Shown here one piece after another: positions 52,440-60,694 of a DNA stretch of 64,000 nt. Source of the DNA: Dokdonia sinensis (lineage in GTDB: Bacteria; Bacteroidota; Bacteroidia; Flavobacteriales; Flavobacteriaceae); contig NZ_REFV01000006.1 of NCBI RefSeq assembly GCF_003688895.1, positions 62,001 through 126,000 on the forward strand. The letters run 5' to 3'. A model generated the notes under the pieces. The model did no database searches. It was not told the origin of the DNA and saw only the letters and a program-made list of their open reading frames with translations. The first letter of the stretch is position 1. The number at the start of each line of letters is the position of its first letter. The position numbers and the translations under genes were made by a program.

Positions 52440-53620
52440 TTAACGAGGCATTATTTACAGATGAAGTCCAAGCTTATCTTGCAGCCCACGAGAGCACACC
52501 AATTTCTAGTTTTATCTTTAAAGGAAGTCCATTTTCTGAGATAACGATACAAGAACTAGCTCAGCAGCTCGAAGGAAAACGCCGGGCAAAAGAGAAACTT
52601 CCGCTTTGGTACGAAACCGATGGAATAATTTTCCCACCCAAACTTAACCTTGAGCAAACATCCTCTGCGCAAACGGCAACGTACAAAGCCAGTTTAATTA
52701 CAGGTCAAACTTTAGTTGACGGTACAGGTGGTTTTGGAATAGATAGCTACTATTTCTCTCAAGTTGTTCCCGAGGTTATCCATGTAGAAATGAATGCCAA
52801 GTTATCCGCTTTCGCGAAAGCGAACTTCAAAACTCTAAAAGCCAAAAATATAACTTGTGTAGCAGGCGATTCCATTTCCTATTTCCAGAACACGGAGGAT
52901 ACCTACGACACTATTTTTTTAGATCCAGGAAGAAGAAACGACAACAAAGGCAAAGTCTTTATGCTCGCCGATTGTTTACCAAATGTTCCTGCATCATTGC
53001 TATTGTTGCTTTCTAAATGTAAGACCCTTTGGGTTAAAACTGCGCCTATGCTGGATATTGCCGCAGGGCTAAGAGAACTACACAATGTCACAGAAATTCA
53101 TATCGTTGCGGTAAAAAACGAGGTTAAGGAATTGCTTTGGAAAATAGAGGGGAAAGTTTCACCTACTGGATTGCGGGTGCATTGTGTAAATTTAAATGAA
53201 AGATCGAGCGACCATATAACGATGAGTTATGAAGCTTTAATTCTTGCTAGTGCGACATATGGAAATGTGGCGAACTTTCTCTACGAGCCTATGGCAACGC
53301 TTATGAAAGCAGGCGCCTTTCAATGGGTTTCTGGTCATTTTAAGCTAGCCAAACTTCACGAGCATTCGCATCTCTATACTTCTAAAGACCTCGTAGAGTT
53401 TCCTGGTAGACGATTTAAGGTAATAGATGTGCTCCCTTTCTCAAAATCTTTGCGCAAGCACATAAAGTTTGCAAAGGCAAATGTGACAACGAGGAACTTT
53501 CCATTATCTGTAGAAGAAATTAGAAAACGTCTCAAAATAAAAGAGGGTGGTAAAGATTATTTGTTCTTTACCACCCTCGATAAAAACCATAAGGTTGTTA
53601 TCGTATGTAAGAAAATTTAA
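52436..53620 (+). CDS. SAM-dependent methyltransferase, THUMP-like
   Basis: The 394-residue protein starts with GTG overlapping the AI-2E stop (GTGA). A helical N-terminal region is followed by LVDGTGGFGIDSYYF (SAM motif I, about 93-107), VEMNAKL (motif II) and the catalytic-like LDPGRRND. The C-terminal THUMP-like domain has LYEPMATLMKAGAFQ and FPGRRFKV. The Bacteroidetes family is annotated as THUMP-like class I methyltransferase, probably acting on RNA. A P1 palindrome encodes A-F-A-K-A just after motif II. The last 80 bases include a perfect 14 bp hairpin that serves the opposite strand. Confidence 0.9.
   Translation: MINEALFTDEVQAYLAAHESTPISSFIFKGSPFSEITIQELAQQLEGKRRAKEKLPLWYETDGIIFPPKLNLEQTSSAQTATYKASLITGQTLVDGTGGFGIDSYYFSQVVPEVIHVEMNAKLSAFAKANFKTLKAKNITCVAGDSISYFQNTEDTYDTIFLDPGRRNDNKGKVFMLADCLPNVPASLLLLLSKCKTLWVKTAPMLDIAAGLRELHNVTEIHIVAVKNEVKELLWKIEGKVSPTGLRVHCVNLNERSSDHITMSYEALILASATYGNVANFLYEPMATLMKAGAFQWVSGHFKLAKLHEHSHLYTSKDLVEFPGRRFKVIDVLPFSKSLRKHIKFAKANVTTRNFPLSVEEIRKRLKIKEGGKDYLFFTTLDKNHKVVIVCKKI
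52807..52822. repeat. Palindrome P1, copy 14 (in methyltransferase gene)
   Basis: Perfect palindrome, read as S-A-F-A-K-A-N, in the helix after SAM motif II. Confidence 0.95.
53543..53578 (-). terminator. Terminator embedded in the convergent methyltransferase CDS
   Basis: GAGGGTGGTAAAGA (53543-53556) and TCTTTACCACCCTC (53565-53578) are perfect 14 bp arms with an 8 nt loop. On the minus strand the stem is followed by TTTTATTTT, as an intrinsic terminator. It lies 39 bp beyond the stop of the PepSY-like gene and within the coding sequence of the + gene. Confidence 0.7.
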
Positions 53621-54045
53621 TTGAGAATTGTACCGTCTTCACGCATCTCAATATCCAAGTTTTTACCCTTTTGCTTAAATTCTATATCATAAAAGATTCC
53701 CTTGCTGTGGTGATCTACACGTTCTGCCTCAACAAAATCTTCATTTCCAAACTTTTCTTTTATTGTTCTTAAAACAGCCTCTGGTAAATTTTTCTTTTTT
53801 AAACTATTTTCTGTCTCAATCCAAGAGCCATCTGAGTTATAATCTGCTCTATATTTTTCTCCATCTATTTTAAAGTTTGCTTCCCAGCTTCCATTTGCAT
53901 CTTGATGCCAGTCTGGATCATTCTCACCTGGATACTTGGCTTGAAAACTTTTTTTTACAGCCTCTGGTGCTTGTGCGTTACTTTTGTTCTGACAACTTAT
54001 CAATCCTAGAATTAAAAAAGCTAGTAGTGTTACTTGATATTTCAT
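53617..54045 (-). CDS. PepSY-like lipoprotein
   Basis: The 142-residue protein has a lipoprotein signal (LILGLISCQNK). The rest is beta-rich with the PepSY-like repeats: FQAKYPGENDPDWHQDANGSWEANFKIDGEKYRADYNSDGSW and then YDIEFKQKGKNLDIEMREDGTIL. These short domains occur in secreted and envelope proteins, and their role is unclear; similar domains bind or inhibit proteases. The stop codon overlaps the convergent methyltransferase stop by 3 bases. Confidence 0.85.
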   Translation of the reverse strand: MKYQVTLLAFLILGLISCQNKSNAQAPEAVKKSFQAKYPGENDPDWHQDANGSWEANFKIDGEKYRADYNSDGSWIETENSLKKKNLPEAVLRTIKEKFGNEDFVEAERVDHHSKGIFYDIEFKQKGKNLDIEMREDGTILN

Positions 54046-54060
54046 GATATAAATTTAAAA

Positions 54061-54088
54061 AAAACCACATACGAAAATATGCGGTTTT
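54061..54088 (-). terminator. Terminator of the fasciclin gene
   Basis: AAAACCACATA and TATGCGGTTTT form a stem (one mismatch) on the minus strand, followed by a T run. Confidence 0.75.
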
Positions 54089-54112
54089 AGGGTAATAATT
54101 ATTTATTTCTGA

Positions 54113-54751
54113 TTATTTCTTCTCCATTAATACATTATCGATTACATGCACAATTCCATTAGAAGCCTCAACGTTACCTAAAACTACTTGCGCCTTCTTT
54201 CCTCTAGAATCTTGAATCACGATTTGATCTCCATCCATCATTGCTGTAAGTTCACTTCCTTTTACAGTTTTGAAACTATACTTGCCATTAGCAGCTTTTA
54301 TGGCACTAGATAATTTTTCTGCATTTATGGTTCCTTTTACAACGTGGTATTGTAAAATTCCAGTTAGCATTTCTTTATTTTCTGGCATTAATAGTGACTC
54401 TACGGTACCCTTTGGTAATTTTTCAAAAGCAGAATTAATCGGTGCAAATACAGTATAATTACCTGGCTCGCTTAACATGGCTGCTAAGTCTGCGGCTTTT
54501 ACCGCAGCCACTAATGTAGATAAGTTATCATTACCCATTGCTTTAGCTGCAATACTGTTTGCGGTTGCTTCTGCCTTCATTTTCTTTTTATCTTCTTCTT
54601 CTTTCATAGCCATTTGAGCTTTCTCTTCGTCAGCTTTTTTCTGAGTTTCAAGTTTTATTTGCTCTTCTTTCTTCTTATCATCTCCACAGGCAGTAAATGC
54701 AAAGGCTCCTGCGAGTAGTAAGACAATAGGTAATTTTCTATATAGTTTCAT
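54113..54751 (-). CDS. Fasciclin (FAS1) domain lipoprotein
   Basis: The 212-residue protein has a lipoprotein signal (LLAGAFAFTACGDD), then a highly charged K/E-rich linker to about residue 70. The FAS1 domain has LSTLVAAVKAADLAAMLSEPGNYTVFAPINSAFEKLP (H1 region) and HVIDNVLME at the end (H2). FAS1 domains mediate adhesion in the envelope or between cells. The linker may form a coiled coil that places the domain away from the membrane. It is monocistronic. Confidence 0.93.
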   Translation of the reverse strand: MKLYRKLPIVLLLAGAFAFTACGDDKKKEEQIKLETQKKADEEKAQMAMKEEEDKKKMKAEATANSIAAKAMGNDNLSTLVAAVKAADLAAMLSEPGNYTVFAPINSAFEKLPKGTVESLLMPENKEMLTGILQYHVVKGTINAEKLSSAIKAANGKYSFKTVKGSELTAMMDGDQIVIQDSRGKKAQVVLGNVEASNGIVHVIDNVLMEKK

Positions 54752-54889
54752 AATTATAATTTTTAATAATTTATATGACGTAAAGTTAAAGATATGTGTT
54801 ATTTACGATGAATTATATTACATAAGGTCTGGTTAAAAAATGGATATTTTTTATGATGAAAATAACATAACCACGACATACAAAGTAAA

Positions 54890-54919
54890 AAGCCACAATT
54901 TATGTTAAAATTGTGGCTT
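54890..54919 (-). terminator. Terminator of the alcohol dehydrogenase gene
   Basis: AAGCCACAATT (54890-54900) and AATTGTGGCTT (54909-54919) form an 11 bp stem with a short loop. On the minus strand it runs into TTTTT. Confidence 0.78.
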
Positions 54920-54956
54920 GAGCTCTTCTTACTGAGCTGATGTAGGTCAGTCTTTA

Positions 54957-54971
54957 GCTTTCGCGAAAGCG
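54957..54971. repeat. Palindrome P1, copy 15
   Basis: GCTTTCGCGAAAGCG (missing the first base), 14 bp from the stop of the alcohol dehydrogenase gene, before its terminator. Confidence 0.92.
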
Positions 54972-54985
54972 TAATATAGGCTCTA

Positions 54986-56035
54986 CTATTTCAATGACTC
55001 CATATCAATTACAAATCGATATTTTACATCGGAGTCCTGTACACGTTTGTAAGCTTTATTAATGTTATCCATATCGATCATTTCTACATCACTCACGATA
55101 TTGTGTTTTCCACAAAAATCTAACATTTGCTGCGTTTCTTTAATACCACCTATTAAAGAACCTGCAATATTCTTACGTCCCATTATAAGATTACCGCCAT
55201 GCACTTCTGGAAGAGGTTCAATGGCTCCTACCATACACATCGTCCCATCAATAGTCAATAATTGTAAATACGGATTTACATCGTGGCTTACGGGAACTGT
55301 ATTAAGGATGAAGTCAAAACTTCCTCTGTGTTTTTTCATAGCTTCATCATCCTTCGAAATTAATACACCGTCTGCTCCCAGTCGCTTCGCATCTTCCTTT
55401 TTAGACTCAGAAGTTGTAATCATAATAGTTTCTGCGCCCATTGCGTGAGAAAATTTGATTCCCATATGTCCGAGACCGCCTAGTCCAACGACTCCTACTT
55501 TCATACCTTCTTTAATATTCCAATGGTTTAGAGGGGAATATGTAGTAATACCAGCGCACAACAATGGTGCAACGGCTTTAATATCTAAATTTTCAGGAAT
55601 ACTCAGTACAAAATGCTCATCTACTGTAATTTGTTGAGAATATCCTCCAAAGGTATGTACACCTAAGTGTTTATCCTTTCCGTTGTAAGTACCGACCATT
55701 CCTTCTTGGCAAAATTGCTCCAAATCTTTTTTACAAGGATCACACTCACGACAAGAATCTACCATACATCCCACGCCTACTAGATCTCCTTTTTTAAAGT
55801 TCTTTACTTTATCTCCAACTTCTAATACTTCACCTATGATTTCGTGTCCAGGTACGACTGGATATTTAGAATTGCCCCAATCATTTTCTACTGTATGGAT
55901 ATCGCTATGACAAACACCACAATACGTAATTTTAATCTTTACATCTTTGGGCTGTGTATCACGACGCTCAATGGTCATCTCTTTAAGGGCGGCTCCTTTA
56001 TCTTTTGCTCCGTATGCTTTTATTTCTGTGCTCAT
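54986..56035 (-). CDS. Zinc-dependent alcohol dehydrogenase (YahK/CAD type)
   Basis: From ATG 56035 the product is 349 residues. Catalytic-zinc motifs are ITYCGVCHSDIH (Cys) and VVPGHEIIGEV (His-Glu); CRECDPCKKDLEQFC holds the structural zinc cysteines. GVVGLGGLGHMG is the NAD(P)-binding loop near residue 177. It should reduce aldehydes with NADPH, like the YahK/YjgB group. The longer frame to 56092 would begin with a P1 palindrome (A-F-A-K-A) and is not needed. It is monocistronic. Confidence 0.95.
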   Translation of the reverse strand: MSTEIKAYGAKDKGAALKEMTIERRDTQPKDVKIKITYCGVCHSDIHTVENDWGNSKYPVVPGHEIIGEVLEVGDKVKNFKKGDLVGVGCMVDSCRECDPCKKDLEQFCQEGMVGTYNGKDKHLGVHTFGGYSQQITVDEHFVLSIPENLDIKAVAPLLCAGITTYSPLNHWNIKEGMKVGVVGLGGLGHMGIKFSHAMGAETIMITTSESKKEDAKRLGADGVLISKDDEAMKKHRGSFDFILNTVPVSHDVNPYLQLLTIDGTMCMVGAIEPLPEVHGGNLIMGRKNIAGSLIGGIKETQQMLDFCGKHNIVSDVEMIDMDNINKAYKRVQDSDVKYRFVIDMESLK

Positions 56036-56063
56036 ATTTTTTTTGGTTTCGATTAAAGGTAAG

Positions 56064-56083
56064 TACGCTTTCGCGAAAGCGTA
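56064..56083. repeat. Palindrome P1, copy 16 (20 bp form)
   Basis: TACGCTTTCGCGAAAGCGTA, intergenic between the alcohol dehydrogenase start and the YihY stop. Confidence 0.95.
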
Positions 56084-56109
56084 GCTACTCACGCAACTTT
56101 GTAATTATT

Positions 56110-57033
56110 TTAACTTGAATCGTTAAGGGTATTAACTTTTTCTGGGACTTTCCTTAAGTCATTTTGCAAATAACGATCGGCATACACCCTAGTAAAATGT
56201 GCGCCGAAGAAGAGAATCAAACTACTATATGAAACCCATAGCATCACCAGAATAATTGACCCAGCAGCACCATAAGTAGATCCTGGTTCCATCTTATTAA
56301 AGTAAAGTGCTAGAAGATACTTGCCCATTACAAAAAGTAAAGAGGTCAATCCAGCACCCACGCGGACAGCTTTCCATCGCACACGGATACTAGGCAGGAA
56401 CTTAAATAATGCCGCAAAAAGAACGTAAATAAAAATTAATGAGAGTAAAAAATCGATTACAAACATACTATCCAGCAACGCTTCTGGTAGAAATAAGGCG
56501 AGTCTGTTAGAAAACGTACTTAGCGCCGCTGTGAGAACAAAACTAATAAGTAGTAGAAATCCTAGAATTAAAATAAAACCAAATCCCTTTGCTCGACTCT
56601 TTAGTATCCCAATAATACCTTTAGGCCTTTTATCTTCGGGAATGTCCCAAATTACATCCAGTGCTTCCTGCAACTGATAAAAAACACCCGTAGCACCATA
56701 TAAAAGAGTTCCTAAACCAACTATGGTTGTAAATAATGATGTCTCTTCATCCCCACGATCTACCATCATAAGGCGTATACTTTCGGCGGTTTGTTGTCCT
56801 AATGCCTTTGTAATTTCATCTAGAAGTTCCCCTTGCACGATATCCCTTCCCCATACGGCTCCTACTACATTTAAAATAATAACAATGAGCGCGGGCAATG
56901 ATAGGATGGCATAGTAAGCTACAATGGCGCTCAATTTAAAAGGCTCGCTTTTATCCCAAGACTTGTAGGTGGATACCAAAAGTTTTGGAATATGCTTAAT
57001 TTTGAACGTATCCTGTGCCTCAATATCTTCCAT
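56110..57033 (-). CDS. YihY/BrkB family inner membrane protein
   Basis: The product is about 307 residues from ATG 57033 (an in-frame ATG three codons upstream is possible). It has six membrane helices and the YihY signature: SAIVAYYAILSLPALIVIIL in helix 1, YGATGVFYQLQEALDVIWDIPE, and GSTYGAAGSIILVMLWVSYSSLILFFGAHFT in the last pair. No biochemical function is settled; the earlier name RNase BN was wrong. It has a TAATTTTG promoter just upstream. Confidence 0.93.
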   Translation of the reverse strand: MEDIEAQDTFKIKHIPKLLVSTYKSWDKSEPFKLSAIVAYYAILSLPALIVIILNVVGAVWGRDIVQGELLDEITKALGQQTAESIRLMMVDRGDEETSLFTTIVGLGTLLYGATGVFYQLQEALDVIWDIPEDKRPKGIIGILKSRAKGFGFILILGFLLLISFVLTAALSTFSNRLALFLPEALLDSMFVIDFLLSLIFIYVLFAALFKFLPSIRVRWKAVRVGAGLTSLLFVMGKYLLALYFNKMEPGSTYGAAGSIILVMLWVSYSSLILFFGAHFTRVYADRYLQNDLRKVPEKVNTLNDSS

Positions 57034-57046
57034 TAAAACCAAATTA

Positions 57047-57054
57047 CAAAATTA
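57047..57054 (-). promoter_or_regulatory. Promoter -7 element for YihY gene
   Basis: On the minus strand TAATTTTG matches TAnnTTTG, 13 nt before the ATG at 57033. Confidence 0.6.
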
Positions 57055-57202
57055 GCATATTGGAAAAGTGATGCTAGCGGTTAATCCCTTGTTAAATGTT
57101 ACTTTGGCATACATAACTATATCACTAGAGTTCTTAAAAATTCCTTAACAGGACTCTAAAACAAGGCTCATTATGGTATTTTCCAACCTCAAAAAATAAT
57201 AT

Positions 57203-58804
57203 ATGAAAATTCACTACCTACTCGGCTTTTGTTTTCTCTTTTCCTTTGGGCTCCAGGCGCAAAGTGACTACCAGAACGAGCAACAAGTCACCGCCACTTT
57301 AAAGAAGATAGCTTCAAATAAAAATGCTCAGCTAAAATCATTAACAAAAACAGCAGGCGGTAAAGACATCTGGATGCTCACATTATCAGCTGGTGCACCA
57401 GATGCTCATCCGGGTATTGCCATTATGGGCGGTGTGCAGGGCGATCATTTACTGGGAACAGAGCTCTCAATCAAAATGGCAGAAAATATCCTACAAAATC
57501 ATCCTGAGGCACTCAAAAAGACAAGTTTCTATATTTTCCCGAATTTAAGCCCTGATGCAACTGCGCAGTATTTCTCAAGTATGAAATATGCGAGACAAGG
57601 CAACGCCAGTCCCACAGACGATGACCGTGACGGAAAGGTAGATGAAGATCCTTATGAAGATTTAAATGGAGATGGAATCATCACAATGATGCGGGTAGAA
57701 GATCCTACGGGAGACTACCAGATGCTGGAGGAAGACAATCGAATAATGGTCAAAGCAGATCCAAATAAAGGCGACCGAGGTACCTACAAACTACTGTCGG
57801 AAGGCCGAGATAATGACAAGGACGGCGTTTTTAATGAAGATGGAGCTGGTGGTGTATATTTCAACAAGAACTTTACCTTCGGATTTCCTTATTTTGAAAA
57901 AGGAGCTGGTGAGCATCCAGTTTCTGAAGTAGAACATAGAGCATTACTAGATTACCTATACACACAATGGAATATTTATGCGATACTCACTTTTGCTCCT
58001 GAAAACAACTTATCAAAACCTTTAAAATACGACAAGGGTAAAGCGTCAAAAAGAGTTATCACCAGCATCTTAGAAAATGATGCAAAACTCAACGAGATGC
58101 TCTCTGAAATGTACAACGAGATCATCCCAAAAGACGACGCGCCCGAAAATCACGGAGAAGGCGGTAGCGCGTTTGAGTGGAGTTATTTTCACTTTGGGAG
58201 ACTAGCAATGAGCACTCCCGGATGGTGGCCCGAAAAAGCCAAAGGCGACTCCATAAACAAAGCGCCAAAAGACAAACACGCAAACTTCCTACGCTATGCG
58301 GAAGAACAGGGTATGGAAAACGTATTCATCCCTTGGCAAGAGGTACAACACCCAGATTTTCCTAATAATAAAGTGGAAGTAGGCGGTATAAACCCCTTTG
58401 CAATGACGCATCCTCCCTACCCGCTTGTAGATAGTATCGCAATAAAACACACAGATTTTATTCTCAAAGTAGCCCAGATGCAACCAGAATTGCAACTCGT
58501 AAATCTCAAACAAGAAAAAGTAGACAATAATTTGACAAGAATCACGGTAGACCTACACAATAATGGCCTACTGCCTACACATACCGAAATGGGCGATAAA
58601 TCCAGATGGTTGCGCAAAATCAATGTGTATATGAAGGTAAATGGCAATCAGCAATTGATTTCTGGTAAGGGTCGCCAAGTTATAGAAAAGCTGGACGGTG
58701 ATGGCACAATGCAATTGAGCTGGCTCGTACAGGGCTCTGGAAAGGTCACTATCGAGGCTACGGCACCACAAGCTGGCACAGCGACACAAACCATTAACCT
58801 CTAA
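57203..58804 (+). CDS. M14-like secreted protein lacking catalytic residues
   Basis: The 533-residue protein has a signal peptide (LLGFCFLFSFGLQAQ) and an M14 carboxypeptidase-like fold with an acidic D-x-D-x-D-G insertion (DDDRDGKVDEDPYEDLNGDG near residue 135). Compared with the adjacent intact paralogue, the zinc site HSNE is QGDH (near residue 79), the third-ligand S-F-H is T-F-A, and the catalytic F-T-N-E segment is M-S-T-P-G. All four key residues are therefore changed. It is probably a pseudoenzyme, a peptide-binding or regulatory partner. The next gene follows after 12 bp, so both are co-expressed. Confidence 0.87.
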   Translation: MKIHYLLGFCFLFSFGLQAQSDYQNEQQVTATLKKIASNKNAQLKSLTKTAGGKDIWMLTLSAGAPDAHPGIAIMGGVQGDHLLGTELSIKMAENILQNHPEALKKTSFYIFPNLSPDATAQYFSSMKYARQGNASPTDDDRDGKVDEDPYEDLNGDGIITMMRVEDPTGDYQMLEEDNRIMVKADPNKGDRGTYKLLSEGRDNDKDGVFNEDGAGGVYFNKNFTFGFPYFEKGAGEHPVSEVEHRALLDYLYTQWNIYAILTFAPENNLSKPLKYDKGKASKRVITSILENDAKLNEMLSEMYNEIIPKDDAPENHGEGGSAFEWSYFHFGRLAMSTPGWWPEKAKGDSINKAPKDKHANFLRYAEEQGMENVFIPWQEVQHPDFPNNKVEVGGINPFAMTHPPYPLVDSIAIKHTDFILKVAQMQPELQLVNLKQEKVDNNLTRITVDLHNNGLLPTHTEMGDKSRWLRKINVYMKVNGNQQLISGKGRQVIEKLDGDGTMQLSWLVQGSGKVTIEATAPQAGTATQTINL

Positions 58805-58816
58805 AGAAATATCACG

Positions 58817-60550
58817 ATGAAAAATTATATATATAAATTTATTTGTGTGGTTATGGTCTCCGCTTTCGCGAAAGCGCAATCCCCACAAGACATATTTCAG
58901 GCCGCAGGAACACCGTCTAATCCCAAGGTTTCGGTAGCCTTTAATCAGTACTACACCGCCGAAGGACTTGCTGAAATCGGAAAGAAAATCGCCGATGCTC
59001 ATCCCAAGCTCGTAAAGCGGATGTCCATAGGAAAATCAACCGAAGGACGAGACATCTGGCTCCTCGCCATAACCGACTCTAGCACAGGAAATCCTGACCG
59101 TAAACCCGGATTTTATCTGGACGGAAACATACACTCTAACGAAATTCAAGGTGGGGAGATAAGCACGTACACAGCTTGGTACTTGACAGAAAGTTTTGGC
59201 AAAGTGCCATACATCACAGAGATGCTCAAGGATCGTATTTTTTACATTGTAGCAACCATAAATCCCGATGCACGTAACAATTATATGAAGGAGCCTAACA
59301 CAGGCAGTAGCCCCAGAGCAGGAATGATTGCGCTGGATGATGATAGTGATGGGCTTTTTGACGAAGATGGTTACGATGACCTTGATGGAGACGGTTCCAT
59401 CACTCAGATGCGTCGCAAGAGCGCAACGGGAGATTATATAATTAATCCACAGGACCCACGCAGGATGATTCGTATAGGCCCCGATGATGTGGTAACGGGA
59501 CAGCGTTATGAAATGCTAGGTCGCGAGGGAATCGATAACGACGGAGATGGCGTGATAAACGAAGATACACCTGGTTATTACGACCCCAACCGTGATTGGG
59601 GATGGAAATGGCAACCCGATTACGTACAGCGCGGAGCCTATAAATATCCGTTTTCTGCCCCAGAAACAAGAGCGGTTGCAGATTTTGTAAAAGCCCACCC
59701 TAATATTGCGGGAGCCCAGAGTTTTCACAATAGTGGAGGAATGATTTTAAGAGGCCCCGGCGCCGAGGAGGATAAGGACACCTACAATCGCGCAGATGTT
59801 GCCATATACGACGCTATAGGAAAAAAAGGCGAAGAGCTATTGCCGGGTTATAATTATCTCACAGTGTACAAAGATTTATATTCTGTTTTTGGTGGTGAGT
59901 TGGATTGGTTTTACGGAGGTCGTGGGATTTATACCTTCACAAACGAGATCTTCACAGGCTTTGCTTACTATAAAAATAAAGACGGCGATCGCGACCAAAT
60001 TTATGATGCTGGAAAAGACCTTCTATTAGGCGACGGATTCACACCTTTTAAAGCGTATAATCATCCCACGTATGGAGAAATAGAGATAGGCGGATTTAAG
60101 AAGAACGTAGGTCGAGCGACACCTGGATTTATGCTGGAGGAAGAAGCACACCGTAATATGGTTTTTGTTTTTTATCACGCTTTCCATATGCCTCATCTTT
60201 CGGTTGGCGATGTTTCTGTAAAATCATTACCTAATGGTTACAAAGAAGTTACCGCCACTATTGTAAACAATCGCTTAATGCCTACGCACGCAAGTCAAGA
60301 TTTAAAATACAACATCGAAAGACCAGATTATATCAAACTTTCTGGTGCAAAAGTACTAGCAGGGATGATAGTCGAAGACGCTGACTTTAACGTGACGAAG
60401 GAGCAGAAAAACAACCCTGAATCTATTCAAGTAAAAAATATCCCAGGAAACGATAAAGTAATGGTACGCTGGATTGTAAAAGGTGGCAATACGATGACCA
60501 TTACTGTGGATAGTGCAAAAGGTGGACTGGTCGAACACAAGGTTAAGTAG
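58817..60550 (+). CDS. M14 family zinc carboxypeptidase, secreted
   Basis: The 577-residue enzyme has a signal peptide whose end (SAFAKAQ) is encoded by a P1 palindrome. The M14 zinc ligands are in LDGNIHSNEIQGGE (H-x2-E, about residues 107-110) and QSFHNSGG (His near 302). The catalytic Glu is in FTNEIFTGFAYY near 375. Two calcium-binding-like loops, DDDSDGLFDEDGYDDLDGDG and DNDGDGVINED, are inserted. It likely removes C-terminal residues from peptides in the periplasm or outside the cell. It shares an operon with the degenerate paralogue at 57203. Confidence 0.94.
   Translation: MKNYIYKFICVVMVSAFAKAQSPQDIFQAAGTPSNPKVSVAFNQYYTAEGLAEIGKKIADAHPKLVKRMSIGKSTEGRDIWLLAITDSSTGNPDRKPGFYLDGNIHSNEIQGGEISTYTAWYLTESFGKVPYITEMLKDRIFYIVATINPDARNNYMKEPNTGSSPRAGMIALDDDSDGLFDEDGYDDLDGDGSITQMRRKSATGDYIINPQDPRRMIRIGPDDVVTGQRYEMLGREGIDNDGDGVINEDTPGYYDPNRDWGWKWQPDYVQRGAYKYPFSAPETRAVADFVKAHPNIAGAQSFHNSGGMILRGPGAEEDKDTYNRADVAIYDAIGKKGEELLPGYNYLTVYKDLYSVFGGELDWFYGGRGIYTFTNEIFTGFAYYKNKDGDRDQIYDAGKDLLLGDGFTPFKAYNHPTYGEIEIGGFKKNVGRATPGFMLEEEAHRNMVFVFYHAFHMPHLSVGDVSVKSLPNGYKEVTATIVNNRLMPTHASQDLKYNIERPDYIKLSGAKVLAGMIVEDADFNVTKEQKNNPESIQVKNIPGNDKVMVRWIVKGGNTMTITVDSAKGGLVEHKVK
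58861..58876. repeat. Palindrome P1, copy 17 (in signal peptide of M14 peptidase)
   Basis: Perfect CGCTTTCGCGAAAGCG at codons 16-20 of the gene, read A-F-A-K-A, immediately before the likely cleavage site. Confidence 0.95.
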
Positions 60551-60573
60551 ATTTATTATCACATATTTAGAAA

Positions 60574-60609
60574 AACACAGGGGACGGAGATAATTCCGCC
60601 CCCTGTGTT
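60574..60609 (+). terminator. Terminator after the M14 operon
   Basis: AACACAGGGGACGGA and TCCGCCCCCTGTGTT form a 15 bp stem with one mismatch and a 6 nt loop; the T run (GTTTCGGG) is weak. Confidence 0.65.
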
Positions 60610-60694
60610 GTTTCGGGCTTTGCTAAGAGATAATCCAACTAATTTAATTTTTAACTAGGAATTATTCCATAATATCGGATTATGTGTTATTTTA

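Noticed and set aside
56036-56092. Extension of the alcohol dehydrogenase upstream of ATG 56035
   Set aside because: The added part is mainly the translated palindrome and is not found at the start of this enzyme family.
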